Of a DNA stretch of 64,000 nt, positions 48,426-62,000 are shown piece by piece. The notes beneath the pieces were generated by a model that was not told the origin of the DNA, made no database searches, and worked only from the letters and a program-made list of their open reading frames with translations. Each line of letters opens with the position of its first letter. The stretch's first letter is position 1. The translations under genes and the position numbers were made by a program. Source of the stretch: Epiperipatus broadwayi (Eukaryota > Onychophora > Udeonychophora > Euonychophora > Peripatidae); the NCBI GenBank assembly GCA_028023455.1, contig JAQFVV010006306.1, positions 1,329,001 to 1,393,000 of the forward strand, in the 5' to 3' direction.

Positions 48426-48515
48426 ATAGGTTATGCACTAGATGGGGATTTTATACACAAGCCTTCTGGCATCCATTGATTACTCTGGTTTGCACTAGGT
48501 GGCACTATTAAAGAA
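48426..48515. mobile_element. Foldback family 1, right-arm fragment
   Basis: GCACTAGATGGGGATTTTAT then ACACAAGCCTTCTGGCATCC and GTTTGCACTAGGTGGCACTA. It is joined directly to the mitochondrial fragment. Confidence 0.75.
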
Positions 48516-48985
48516 GTGTGTATAACAAATGATCAACATTAGACAACAGTTGTAAACTAATAATCAGGTAAACTTTGTGATAAATAGTAATTACAATACA
48601 TATTCATATTTTATATACGATGCATTAGATTTTGAATACTAATGTAGACTGCATGTGTTTATTAATATACACTTATAAACTATATGGCTTCATTTGAATT
48701 GGTAAACAAAAGCATAAAGTGATAAGTATTCCCATCTTAAATCAGTCAGTCTTGTAATAATCAAATGAAATAAAGATAAATTTTGCACAACTACCCCTGA
48801 AAATATGATCTAATTGCCACCAAAAAATTGCTAATAAAGTACACGTTCTTGGTATTCTGCACATCAAATGATTGCAAATGAAAATTGGTTATATAATTCC
48901 ATGTCATTCTGTGCCTATTTGTAAAATTTGGTAAAGTATGAGCATGTACAAAAACAAAAATTTAAAGACCATAATCATGTCTTAT
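48516..48985. other. Intergenic, nothing recognised
   Basis: No ORF or repeat recognised. Confidence 0.4.
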
Positions 48986-48989
48986 ATAT

Positions 48990-49465
48990 GAAGATATAAT
49001 TATTTAAACATCACATGAGCAAGCATAGGAAATAGTGATCATGTGATGTTTAAAGGTTTAATACCAATCCTGCCTAATAGGAAGATGGTGGCTATGCTTA
49101 TAAAAGAACCAAAGACACCAAAATGTATGAGTGCTGAACTGAGTTCAGACCCATATGACTGTAAGCTACTGAGCTTAGATTGAAAATATTTGTGTGTTTT
49201 CAATTTTATTTTCATAGTTTTGTAGTTAAATAGAGCTAAAAGATGGCTGTTGGAGGGTTACATTAGATCCTAAGATCTAGGTGCAGTGCTCTCAGATCCA
49301 GGGCTCCTCACTCACGAAGGCTATAAGCCAGAAACTAGTTTGATATTGGATGAGTAGACACTAGATAAAGATTTTATGCACAAGCCTTCTAACATCTATT
49401 GATTACTCTGTCTTGCTTTGAGTGGCACTACTGTATGGAGAGAGTTTTGCCTATTTTAAGATATA
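48990..49465. mobile_element. Foldback family 1, long single-arm copy
   Basis: Starts AACATCACATGAGCAAGCAT and GTGATCATGTGATGTTTAAA, then GACACCAAAATGTATGAGTG, the perfect palindrome CTGAACTGAGTTCAG (about 49136), GATCCTAAGATCTAGGTGCA, CTCCTCACTCACGAAGGC, and ends GGCACTACTGTATGGAGAGA. The order mirrors the units at 6.5-7.5 kb. Confidence 0.85.
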
Positions 49466-49679
49466 ATCATAACATATAAATTTATGAATTTTATACATAC
49501 TTATTTTAGAATATATATATATAATTTTGAGATAAATTCTGAGAAGATGTAATCTCTAGAAAGGATTTAGTATAAAATGATTATAGTTAAATGAAATCAA
49601 TTGGAATTTCAAATCAAGTTTGATTTATATAATATTAGATCAAGATGACCAGATCCATTAATTTAAGAGCAGAATAAGC

Positions 49680-49745
49680 AAAGTCCTCTAAATTAATTAA
49701 GCATCCCAAGAACATTAATTAAGCATCCCAAGAAAATTAATTATT
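49680..49745. repeat. Short direct duplication
   Basis: AATTAAGCATCCCAAGAA occurs twice, separated by a few bases. Confidence 0.9.
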
Positions 49746-49851
49746 AATAGTGTCTTTATTGAATGTAAATTCAATAATTTTTTTTAATTGATTATTTTTT
49801 TATATTTTGTTTTATGTCAATAAAGTTTTGTTATATCAATTTAATAACAAT

Positions 49852-50085
49852 TTTTTACAAACAACTCTCCATGTAGTGCCACCCTGTGCCAACCAGAGCA
49901 ATCAATGGATGCCAGAAGGTTTGTGCATAAAATCCCTATCTAATGCCTACTCATCCAATATCCCCAGACTAGTTTCTGGCTTGTGGCCTTCATCAGTGAT
50001 GAGCTTTGGCACAGGGTGGCACTACTGTATGGAGAGTTTTGCCTTGTTTATAAACAATTATGTGCTAGTATAAGAGATGGTGATC
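49852..50085. mobile_element. Foldback family 1, complete copy
   Basis: The left arm, AACTCTCCATGTAGTGCCAC then CCTGTGCCAACCAGAGCAAT, pairs with the right end GCACAGGGTGGCACTACTGT then ATGGAGAGTTTTGCC. The centre keeps CCCCAGACTAGTTTCTGGCT and TTCATCAGTGATGAGC. The CCCTGTGCC variant is shared with 39625-39845. Confidence 0.85.
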
Positions 50086-50125
50086 ATGTGATAATTTTTA
50101 CAAGCACAGTTTTCATTAGTAATTC

Positions 50126-50286
50126 TTAATCAGAAGGTAATCAGCCTTTGACATGTGCTGTTTACACGTTACTACGTCTCTATCTTGTATTTGGGTTTGA
50201 GATTATCCTGCATACTCACTATAACATCAATGAATTAGCAACATGAGTAAACAGCACATGTCAAAGGCTAATTATCTTCTGATTAA
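50126..50286. mobile_element. Foldback with 40-bp arms
   Basis: 50126-50165 (TTAATCAGAAGGTAATCAGC then CTTTGACATGTGCTGTTTAC) inverts 50247-50286 with about two mismatches. The centre is unique and about 80 bp. Confidence 0.88.
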
Positions 50287-50299
50287 TAATTTTATTATA

Positions 50300-50720
50300 A
50301 TAGTAACTCCATATAACAGGGTCGTTTAGTGTAAGTTTTAGTAATCATTAGATTTCAGAACTTTTGTGCATTTAAATCCCTATTTAGTGCCTACTTATAT
50401 AATATCCCCAGGCTAGTTTCTACCTTATGCCTATCATAATGCATCTAGAACTTTGGATCTAATCCATCCCTCCACCAACTATTTTTACCTATTTTGTCAA
50501 CTATAAAGCAATGAATCCAAACTGAAAGGACAATGTTTTTAATCCAAGTTAATTTGCCTGTATAATCATAGAGATTTGAACCAAGTTCAGTATCTGTATA
50601 TTTTGGTGCCTTTGGTTTATTTGTTATCATAATCACCAACATCCTTTGGTTAAAATTACTATTAAATCATTAAAACATTATAAAACCACCATTTCTTTTC
50701 TCTGCATAAGCTATTAAAAT
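50300..50720. mobile_element. Foldback family 1, strongly diverged copy
   Basis: AACTCCATATAACAGGGTCG, ATATCCCCAGGCTAGTTTCT, CTTTGGATCTAATCCATCCC, and TTGAACCAAGTTCAG near 50577 keep the family's order but with many changes, so this is an old copy. Confidence 0.65.
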
Positions 50721-51656
50721 AGTAACTTGTGCAAGAAAAAAAATGGAGATCATGTAGAGTTTTATTATGTTAAAAGTATCATATGAAGTTATCAAGATGT
50801 ACAAGTAGAATATAGGCAATAAAGAATTCATATTCCTCAATGTATTGGACATAAGTTGTACTATGGCAATGATAAAGTATGTCAATGGGAATGAAACGAT
50901 GTATGAAGCCTCTGATAAGTAACTGTGGAGTTATTTTTTTCTTTTGTTACTCATTTTAATTTAGACATGTATAATAAAAATTCTACCCTACTCATGGTAC
51001 TATTGAATTGATTTTTAGAAATTGGTTTCCCAATATGGAGTCCATTAAAATTAACCTCTAAAAGTTTAGGGCTTAATACTTTGTGCCATCCTGGGAAAAT
51101 GTAATACTATAAGATAGTCCAAAGATTTGAAGGCTCACCCCTAAACAGAATCACAAATGTAATTAGATACATCCTGAGATATAGATTATTATATTCCAAA
51201 TCATTATCGAAATATTATCATTGGAAGATCAGGATGGATTTAAGAGCTGCAAGATTTTTTTCTGAAGAATACATTATGTGGAGAAAATATTGTTGGAAAT
51301 AAAGATTAGGATGCTGAAACAGTCGATAAATGGTGGTCAGTATCTGTTTGATTTGATAATGCATTAGAGAAGTTGAGTGGCTACAGATAAATCATGACAA
51401 GGCCATATGTTATCAAAAAGGTGTTTACCAAATATATAATTCCTGGTTACATATCTTTTCAGAAGTATTAAATCTCTTTTCAAATGGTTATTATAGGCAT
51501 AATTCCTAGCTTCAGATTAAAATTTGACTATTCTTTGGTGAACTGAACACATTACAAATTTTAAAGAGAGACCATAGAATATAAAATTTCAAGATCATTA
51601 TAATTTCTATTTAATGCTGAGAATAAAGTACAATTTGTTAAGAAACTGATCTCAAT
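50721..51656. other. Intergenic, not identified
   Basis: Moderate base composition around 51000-51420 hints at an old retroposed or mobile sequence, but no frame or family was recognised. Confidence 0.35.
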
Positions 51657-51664
51657 ATTTAAAT

Positions 51665-52084
51665 CAGGGGTTCTAACCTGGGGTACAAGTATCATGTCCA
51701 GGGGGGTACAGTAATAGCAGGTAAATAAGAATATTATTTATTAATATATTCCAAAAATAGTTACCAACATTTCCAGGCTTTTCAATGTTGGTACTGTCAG
51801 TCACACCAACAACATTTCAGGTCTCTTTTCGGACACAGAGATTGCATAGACTTTTTTTACCGCAGATTCTAATAACTCAAAATGCCTTAGTTCAGATTCA
51901 AGATAGCCAGTGAAATTGTCAGATTGGTGCCTCCTCGAGGCTCACCTCTACAGCATCTGCACATGCATGTAACCTACTGTGTAGTATGCTCTCCAACTAC
52001 TTTATTCTTATATTGAATAGTTAGGTACTGGATATTTTATTAAAACCCAAGGGTGGATGGAGCCAAAAAAATTGAGAACTTTTG
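51665..52084. mobile_element. Non-autonomous hAT-like transposon
   Basis: Starts CAGGGGTTCTAACCTGGGGT and ends TTGAGAACTTTTG, the inverse of a CAGGGGTTCTCAA-type end. The flanking 8-mers ATTTAAAT and ATCTAAAG match at 6 of 8 positions, as expected for an old 8-bp duplication. The interior is about 400 bp, relatively GC-rich, with no transposase. Confidence 0.75.
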
Positions 52085-52634
52085 ATCTAAAGGAGGAAAA
52101 ATGAAAGGTCGACAGATGGATAAAACAGTTTTCCAAAGCCAATACTTTGATGATTTATAAAATATTTTCAGCAACATTAATGAAGAAAATATTAAAATTC
52201 TTTGCAGTTAACTTTTGATTTCTATTATTTTTATATTTCCATATCATAATTTTCTTATTAATAACTGAACAAAAATACTTATGTTTATATTATAATCGAT
52301 CATTTGTTTCAGAATAATATTTCGTTTCTTTATGTGTCCTGCTTCATTTCATTATCCATGACTTTTAATATTTAACACAATCAGTATTATGCGACAACTG
52401 TTTAAAACTTCTCATATGATTTATTATTTTTAGAAATTTATTTCTAAAAATAATCCAAGAATTTCCCTTTCCAATTGATTTTTTACAAATATAAATAAAT
52501 AAACAGCTGTTGTTTTATGTATATAAAATTTAACTAAATATTAATTCCACGAACACCTTTTATAACAATTCTAGTCATATAAGAAGAAGAAATATCACAG
52601 GCTATCATCAAGTAATGTCACAAGATATCTGAAT

Positions 52635-52955
52635 ATTCTATTAGGCTGAAGATTTGTGATGATGGTATATTAAATGTGATAGATGATGGAAATAGTCCAA
52701 CATATCACATATGAATATTTTCTGTTAACATTTACTTGAATTCACATGTGATCAGATCCTTAAAAATTTAAAATCATGTGACTTTCTTGCAAATGCCTGA
52801 AGGTTTATGATGATGGTATTATAGAAGATGGAAATAGAGTACCATATTATAACACCTCAATATTTTCTGTTAACATTTTTTTGAATTCCCATGTGATCAA
52901 TTATATTCCAATTTAGAATCAAATCCATGTGACTTTCTTGCAAATGCATGGTCTG
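52635..52955. repeat. Two tandem units of about 160 bp
   Basis: Each unit has GATGATGGTAT, GATGGAAATAG, AATATTTTCTGTTAACATTT, CATGTGATCA and CATGTGACTTTCTTGCAAAT; they start near 52645 and 52800. Confidence 0.85.
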
Positions 52956-53082
52956 CAGTATGGACAACGAACCCAGGTTATGGGTAGATAAAAAAATTTG
53001 GAAAAAAAAACAGTTCATACAGTAAATCCATATCTTTTTAAGTTTTTCAAGAATCAGATCCATGAGGAGTATCAGAAAAAAT

Positions 53083-56000
53083 CCAAGTCAGATGTCACAT
53101 GAATTAATTTAATAAGCTTGGGTTTACAAATGCAATATATAGAGCTCACAAACCAAACTCTTAACAAGCTTTGTAGAATACCCCCAACCTCAGACAGGTA
53201 TCTACTACTGGCATCCTCAGTGAGGTGCAAGAATATTCAATCACTAGAATAAAAATGCCTGGAAAAGCCCAGGAGGTATAACTGTTTAGTAAAAACTCTG
53301 AAGTTTTAAGATATCCATGTCTTCCATCCAGCTATCTAGGTGAAATAGTCATATGGGACTGAACTAAGTGCAGATACACCATATACTAATAGCTTTAAGT
53401 ATTATTTACTAAGGCAGTAACCTCATGAATATGCGTATAAAAATACAAAGTTAGGGACCTCTACAGGCCTTAACCACAAGCTTACACTGTTTAAGACCTG
53501 TAGAGGTCCCTACCTTCATATTTTTCAGATGCATATTCCTGAAGTTACTACCTTAGTAAATATTACTTAATATAATAATGTGCATTTAAAATAAATTTAT
53601 AATTAATAGCTTTAGTAATATAAAATTCCCAAAACCTTTATCGCAAAAAATAAAATTATAAAAAAAAAATCAATTCAGATGTCATATGACTTAAATGCAA
53701 TATATAGAGCTCACAAAACAAACTCTAAACATAAAATAGCCATATGGGACTGAACTAAGTTCAGATACAATATATATTAATAGCTTTAGCAATATAAAAT
53801 CACCAAAACCTTCATAGCAAAAAATAAAATTACAAAAAAAAATCCAAGTCAAACAAACTCTAAACACGAAATATCCATATGGGTCTGAACTAAGTTCAGA
53901 TACATTATATATTAATAGCTTTAGCAATATAAAATCACCAAAACCTTAAAAGTAAAAAAAAATGAAGTCAGACGTCACATGAATTAATTTAATGAGCATG
54001 GGTTTACAAATGTTATATATAGAGCTCACAAAATAAACTCTTAACAAGCTTTGTAGAATACCCACAACCTCAGACTGATATCTGATTCTGGGATTCTCAG
54101 TGAAGTGCTAGGATATTCAATCATTAAATTAAAAATACCAGGCCATGCCCAGCAATTTATCTAATGTATAACAATTAATTAGAAACTAGGAAGTATTCAG
54201 ATATTCATATGTCTTCCAATCAAGTTACCTAAGTGAAATAGGCATATGGGACTGAACTAAGTTCAGACACACCATATATTAATACCTTTAGCAATATCAA
54301 ACCATGAAAAAACCTTAATACAAAAATAAAATTACAAAGTAATGACTTTATTTAATAAGCATGTGTTTACAAATGATATATATAGAGCTCACAAAACAAA
54401 GTTTTAAAAGCATTGTAGAATACCTGTCAACCTCAAACCGATTTCTGCTTCTGGCATCCTCAGTGAGGTCTTGGATATTCAATCATAAGATTAAAAATAC
54501 CAACACAAGCCCAGCACTTTATCTAATCTATAACAAATAATAAAAATCTCTGAAGTTTTCAGATATCCATATGTCTTCAATCCAGCTACATAACTTAAAT
54601 AGGCATATGGGACTAAACTAAACTCAGATACAGCATATATTAATAGCTTTAGCAATAGAAAATCACCAAAGTCTTAATACAAAAAATAAAATTAAAAAAG
54701 TCAGATGTCACATGACTTAATTTAAAAAGCTTGTGTTTACAGATGTTATATATAAAGCTCACAAAAATTCTTAACAAGTTTGTAGAATACTTTAAACCGC
54801 AGACTGATTTCTACTTCTGGTGTCCTCACTGAAGTGCCAGGATATTCAATCATTATATTAAAAATACCAAGACAAGTCCAGCACTTTATGTAATGTATGA
54901 CAATTAATAAGAAACCTTGAAATTTTCAGATATGCATGTCTTATAATCCAGCTATCTAATTTAAATAGGCATATGGAAAAGAATTAGGTTTAGATACATC
55001 ATATATTAAAAGCGTTAGCAATACAAAATCATCAAAACATTAATAAAAAAAATTAAATTACCAAAAAAATTAAAGTCAGATGTCACATGACTTAATTTAA
55101 TAAGCTTGTGTTTACAAATGTTATATATAGAGCTCACTAAACAAACTTAACAAGCTTTGTGGAAAACCCACAACCTCAGACCGATTTCTGTTTCTGGCAT
55201 CATCAGTGAGTTGCTAGGATATTCAATCATTAGACTAAAAACACCAGGACATGGCCAGCAATTTATCTACTGTATAACAATTAATTAGAAACTCTGAAGT
55301 TTTAAGATATCCATCTGTCTTTTAATCCAGCCCACCTAACTTAAATAGGCATATGCGTTCATATACACCATATATGAATAGCTTTAGCACTATAAAATCA
55401 CCAATACCTTAATAGCAAAAAGTAAAACTATTAAAAAAACCAAGTCAGAATGTCACATGACAATTTAATAAACTTGAGTATACAAATGTTATATATAGAG
55501 CTCATAAAACAAACTCTTAACAATCTTTGTAGAATACCCTCAACCTCAGACCAATATCTGCTTCTGGCATCCTCAATGAAGTGCGTGGATATTCAATCAT
55601 TATATTAAAAATACCAGGACATGCCCAGGAATGTATCTAATGTATAACAATTAATTAGAAACTTGGAAGTATTCAGATATTCATATGTTTTCCAATCCAG
55701 TTAACTATGTTAAATAGCATATGGGACCGAACTAAGTTCAGATACACCATATATTAATAGCTTTAGCAATATCAAACCATGAAAAAAATCATAATACAAA
55801 AAATAAAATTACAAAATAATGACTCCATTTAATAAGCGTGTGTTTACAAATGTTATATATAGAGCTCACAAAAGAAAGTCTTAACAAGCCTTGTAGAATA
55901 CCGGCAACCTCAGACCAATTTCTGCTTCTTGCATCCACAGTGAAGTCTTAGGATATTCAATCACAAATTAAAAATACCAGGACAACCCCAGCACTTTATC

Positions 56001-59000
56001 TAATCTGTAACAAATAACAACAATCTCTAAAGTTTTCAGATATTCATATGTTTCAATGCAGCTATGTGACTTAAATAGGCATAAGGGACTGAACTAAGTT
56101 CAGATACACTATATATTAATAGATTAAGAATATAAAATCACCAAACACTTAATAGTCAAAAATAAAATTAAAAAAAAACCAAGTCAGATGTCATATGATT
56201 TAATTTAATAACCTTGTGTTTACAGATGTTATATATAGAGAGCTCACAAAACAAATTCTTAACAAGTATGTAGAATAATTTCAAACTCAGACTGATTTCT
56301 CCTTCTGGTGTCATCACTGAAGTGCTTGGATATTCAATCATTATATTAAAAATACCAAGACAAGCCCAGCACTTTATCTAATGTAAGACGATTAATAAGA
56401 AACCTTGAAATTTTCAGATATGCATGGTTTACAATCCAGCTATCTAAATTGAATAGGCATATGGGAAAAAAATAGGTTCAGATACACCATATATTAAAAG
56501 CTTTAGCAATATAAAATCACCAAAACTTTAATAGCAAAAAATAAAATTACAAAAAAAGTTAAGTCAGATGTCACATGACCTTATTTAATAAGCTTGTGTT
56601 TACAAATGTTATATATAGAGCTCACAAAACAAAGCCTTAACAATTTTTATAGAATACCCTCAACCTCAGATGGATTTCTGCTTCTGGCATCTTCAGTGAA
56701 GTGTTAGGATATTTAATCATAAGATTACAAATACAGGGAAATGCCCAGCACATTATTAATTCTATAACAAATAACAATTTCTGAAGTTTTTATATATCCG
56801 TATGTCTTCCAATCCAGCTAAGTAAAATAAATAGGCATATGGGACTGAACGGAGTACAGATACAACATAAATTAAGCTTAATCAATATAAAATCATCAAA
56901 ATCTTAATAGGAAAAAACAATTTAAAAAAAAAAACCAAGTCAGATGTCACAAGACTTAATTTAATAAGCCTGTGTTTACAAATGTTATATATAGATCTCA
57001 CAAAACAAACTCTTAATAAGTATGGTGGAATACCTTCAATGTCAGACTGGTTTCTGCTACTGGCACTCTCAGTGAAATGCTAGGATATGGAATCATTAGA
57101 TTAAAAATACCAGGAAATGCCCAGCATTTGATCTAATGTATAACAATTAATTAGAAACTCTGAAGCTTTCACATATCAATATGTCTTTTAATCCACCTGA
57201 TATAACATAAATAGGCATATGGGTCTGAACTAAGTTCAGATAAACAAAATATTAAAAGCTTTAGCATTATAAAATTCCAACAACCATAATAGCAAAAAAT
57301 AAAATTACAAAAAAAATCAAATCAGATGTAACATGGCTTAATTGTATGAGCTTGTGTTTAGTAATATTATATATAAAGCTCACAAAATAAACTCTTAACA
57401 CGCTTTGTAGAATACCCTCAATCTCAGACAAATTTCTCCTTCTGGTATCCTCAGTGAAATGCTAGGATATTCAATTATTTGATTAAAAAGACCAGGACAA
57501 GCCCAGCACTTTAATGTATAACAATTAATTGAAAACGTTGACGTTTTCAAACATCCATATGTCTTCCAATCCAGTTAACCAACTTAAAGAGGCATATGTT
57601 ACCGAACTAAGTTCAGATAAACCATATATTAATAGCTTTAGCAATACAAAATCACCATAACCTTAATAGCAAAAAATAAAATTTAAAAAAATTACTCAAT
57701 TTAATAAGCTTGTTTACAAATGTTATATATAAAGTTCACAAAACAAACTCTTAACATGCATTGTAGAATACTCTCAACCACAGCCCAATTTTTGCTACTA
57801 GCATTCTAAGTGAGGTGCTAGTATATTCAATCATAAGATTAAAAATATCAGGAAAAGCTCAGCACTTATCTAATGTATGACCAATTAATAACAATATCTG
57901 AAGTATACAGATATCCATATGTCTTCCAATCCAGCTATCTAACTTAAATTGGCATATGAAACTGAACTAAGTTCAAATACACCATAAATTAATAGCTTTA
58001 ACAATATAAAATCACCAAAGCATTAATAGCAAAACAAAATTACAAAAAAATCTAAGTCAGATGTCACATGACTAAATTTAACATCATTAAATAAAATTAC
58101 AATACAAAATCAAAGTCAGATGTCGCATGGCATAATTTAATGAGCTTATGTTTAGAAATGTTATATATAGAGCTCACAAAACAAACTCATATGAATCTTT
58201 GTAGAATATCCTCAACATCTGACATATTTCTGCTTCTGATGTCGTCAGTGAGGTCCAACAAAATTCAATAATTACATTGAAAATACCAAGCCAAGCCCAG
58301 CCTTTTATCTATTGTATAATAATTAATTAGAAATTCTGAAGTTGTCAGATATCCATATGTCTACCAATCAAACTATCTAACTTAAAAAGGCATATGAAAT
58401 TGAACTAAGTTCAAATGCACCGTATAATAATAGCTCTAGCAATATAAAGTTACCAAAATCATAACAGCAAAAAATAAAATTACAAAAAAAATCCAAGTAA
58501 GATGTCCCACAACTTAATTGAATAAGCTTGGGTTTACAAATGTTATATATAGAGCTCAGAAAACAAACTCTTAACAATTTCTGTAGAATACCTTTAACCT
58601 CAAACTGACTTCTGCTTCTGGTATCTTCAGCGAAGTGAAAAAAAATTTTCAATCATTAGATTAAAAATACCAAGACTAGACCAGCACGTTATCTATTGTA
58701 TAATAATTAATTAGAAACTCTGAAGTTTTCAGATATCCATATGTCTTCCAATTCAGGTATCTAACATAAATAGGCATATGGGACAGAACGAAGTTCAGAT
58801 ACACCATATATTAATAGGTTTAGCAATATAAAATCACCAAAACCTTAACAGCACAAAATAAAATTACAAAACGAAATCCAAGTCAGATGTCACATGGCTT
58901 AATTGAATAAGCTTGTGTTTACAAATATTATATATAGAACTCATAAAACAAACTCACATCAGTCTTTGTAGAATACCTCAACCTCTGATGTATTTCCACT

Positions 59001-62000
59001 TCTCGTGTACTCAGTAAAGTTCTAAAATATACAATCATTGGATTAAAAATCCCACAACATGCCCAGCACTTTATCTATTGTATAATAATTAATTAGAAAC
59101 TCTGAAGTTTTCAGATATCCATATGTCTTCCAATCCGGTATCTAACATAAATAGCCATATGAAACTGAACTAAGTTCACATACACCATGCATTAATAGCT
59201 TTAGCAATATAAAATCACCAAAACCTTAACAGCAAAAAATAGAATTACAAAACGAAATCCAAGTCAGATGTTAAATGGCTTAATGTAATAAGCTTGTGTT
59301 TACAAATGTTGTATATAGAGCTCACAAAACAAACCCATATCTATCTTTGTAGAATAAGCTCAACCTTTGACATATTTCTGTTTTTGGTGTCCTCAGTGAG
59401 GTCCTATGATATTCAATCATTAGACTAAAAATACCAGAACAAGTCCAGCACTTTATCTATTGTATAATAATTAATTAGAAACACTGAAGTTTTCAGATAT
59501 CCATATGACTACCAATCCAGGTATATAACTTAAAGAGGCATACAGCAAAAAATTAAATTAGAATAAAAAAATCCAAATCAGATGTCCCATGACTTAATTG
59601 GATAAGATTGGGATTACAAATATTATATATAGAGCTCACAAAACAAACTCTTAACAATCTTTGTAGAATACCCTCAACCTTTAACTTATTTTTGCTTCAG
59701 GTGTCTTTAGTGAAATCCTATGATTTTCAATCATTAGATTAAAAATACCAAGAGAAGCCCAGTACATTATCGATTGTATAATAATTAATTAGAAACTCTG
59801 AAGTTTTTGGATATCCATGTCTTCCAAACCAGGCATATAACATAAATATGCATAAAGGACTGAACTAAGTTCAGGTACATCATATATAATAGCTTTAGCA
59901 ATAGAAAATCACCATAACCTTAACAGCAAAAAATAAAATTACAAACAAAATCCAAGTCAGATGTCACATGGCTTAATTTAATAAGCTTGTGTTTACAAAT
60001 ATTATATATAGATTTAGAGCTCACAAAACAAACTCATATAAATCTTTGTATAATATGCTCAACCTCTGAGGAATTTTTGGTTCTGGTGTCCTCAGTGAGG
60101 TCCTATGATATTCAATCATTATATTAAAAATATAATGACAAGCCCAGCACATTATCTATTGTATCATAATTCATTAGAAGTTCTGAAGTTTTCAGATATC
60201 CATATGTCTTCCAATCCAGGTATATAACTTAAAGAAGCATATGGGACTGAACTCAGTTCAGATACACCATATATTAATAGCTTTAGCAAAATAAAATCAC
60301 CCGAACCTTAACAGCAAAAAATTAAATTACAAAAAAAATCCAAGTCAGATGTCCGATGACTTAATTATATAAGATTGGGTATACAAATGTTATATATAGA
60401 GCTCACAAAACCAACTCTTAACAATCTTTATAGAATACCCTCAACTTCTGATGTATTTTTGCTTCCTGTGTCATCAGTGAAATCTTGGGATATTCGATTA
60501 AAAAAACCAGTACATGCCCAGCACTTTATCTATTGTATAACAATTAATTAGAAACTCTGAAGTTTTCAGATATCCATATGTCTACCAATCCACCTATCTA
60601 ACTTAAAGAGGCATATGGGATTGAACAAAGTTCAGATACATCATACATAATAATAGGTTTAGAAATACAGAATCACCAAAACCTTAACAGAAACAAGTTA
60701 AATTACGAAAAAAAATCCAAGTCAGATGTCCCAAACCTTATTGAATAAGCTTGTTTTTACAAATGTTATATAGAGAGCTCACAAAACAAACTCTTAACAA
60801 TCTTTCTAGAATACCCTCAACCTCTGACATATTTCTGCTTTTGGTGTACTCTATGAAATCCTAATATATTCAATTCATTGGATTAAAAATACCACGACAG
60901 GCCCAGCACTTTATCTATTGTATAACAATTAAACAGAAACTCTGAAGTTTTCAGATATCCATATATCTTCCAATCCACGTATCTAACATAAATAGGCATA
61001 TGGAACTGAACTAAAAAATGATATACCATATATTAATAGCTTTAGCAATATAAAATCAGCAACACCTTAACAGCAAAAAATAAAATGACCAAACAAAATC
61101 CAACAGATGTTACATTGCTTAAATTAATAAGCTTGTTTTTTTTTCAAATGTTATATATAGAGCTCACAAAACAAACTCATATCAATCTTTGTAGAATACA
61201 CTCAACCTCTGACGTATTTCTGCTTCTGGTATCCTCAGTGAGGTCCTATGATATTCAATCATTAGATTAAAAATACCACAACAAACCCAGTATTTTACCT
61301 ATTGTATAACAATCAATTAGAAACTCTGAAATTTTCAGATATTCATAGGTCTTCCAATCCAGTTATCTAACATAAACAGGCATATGGGACTGAACTAAGT
61401 TCAGATACATCATTTATTAATAGCTTTAGCAATAAAAAATCACCAAAACCGTAAAAGTAAAAAATAAAATTACAAAACAAAATCCAAGTCAGATGTCACA
61501 TGGCTTAATTCAATAAGCTTGTTTTTTACAAATGTTATATGTAGAACTCTAAAACAAACTCATATCAATCTTTGTAGATTACCTTCAACCTCTGACATAT
61601 TTCTGCTTATCGTGTACTTAATGAAGTCCTTGGATATTCAATCATTGGATTAAACATACCAAGACAGACCCAGCACTTTATCTATTGTATAATAATTAAT
61701 TAAAAACTCTGAAGTTTTCAGATATCCATATGTCTTCCAATCCAATTATCTAACATAAATAGGCATATGGGACTGAACTAAGTTCACATACACCATATAT
61801 TAATAGCTTTAGCAATATAAAATCACCAAAACCTTACCAGAAAAAATTAAAATTACAAAACCAAATCCAAGGAAGATGTTAAATGGCTTAATTTAATAAG
61901 TTTGAGTTTACAAATGTTATATATAGAGCTCACAAAACAACTCATATCTATCTTTGTAGAATACCCTCAACCTCTGACATATTTCTGCTTCTTGTGTCTG

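Noticed and set aside
50721-51656. A processed pseudogene, suggested by a less AT-rich stretch.
   Set aside because: No continuous frame or known protein motif could be read in any of the six frames.
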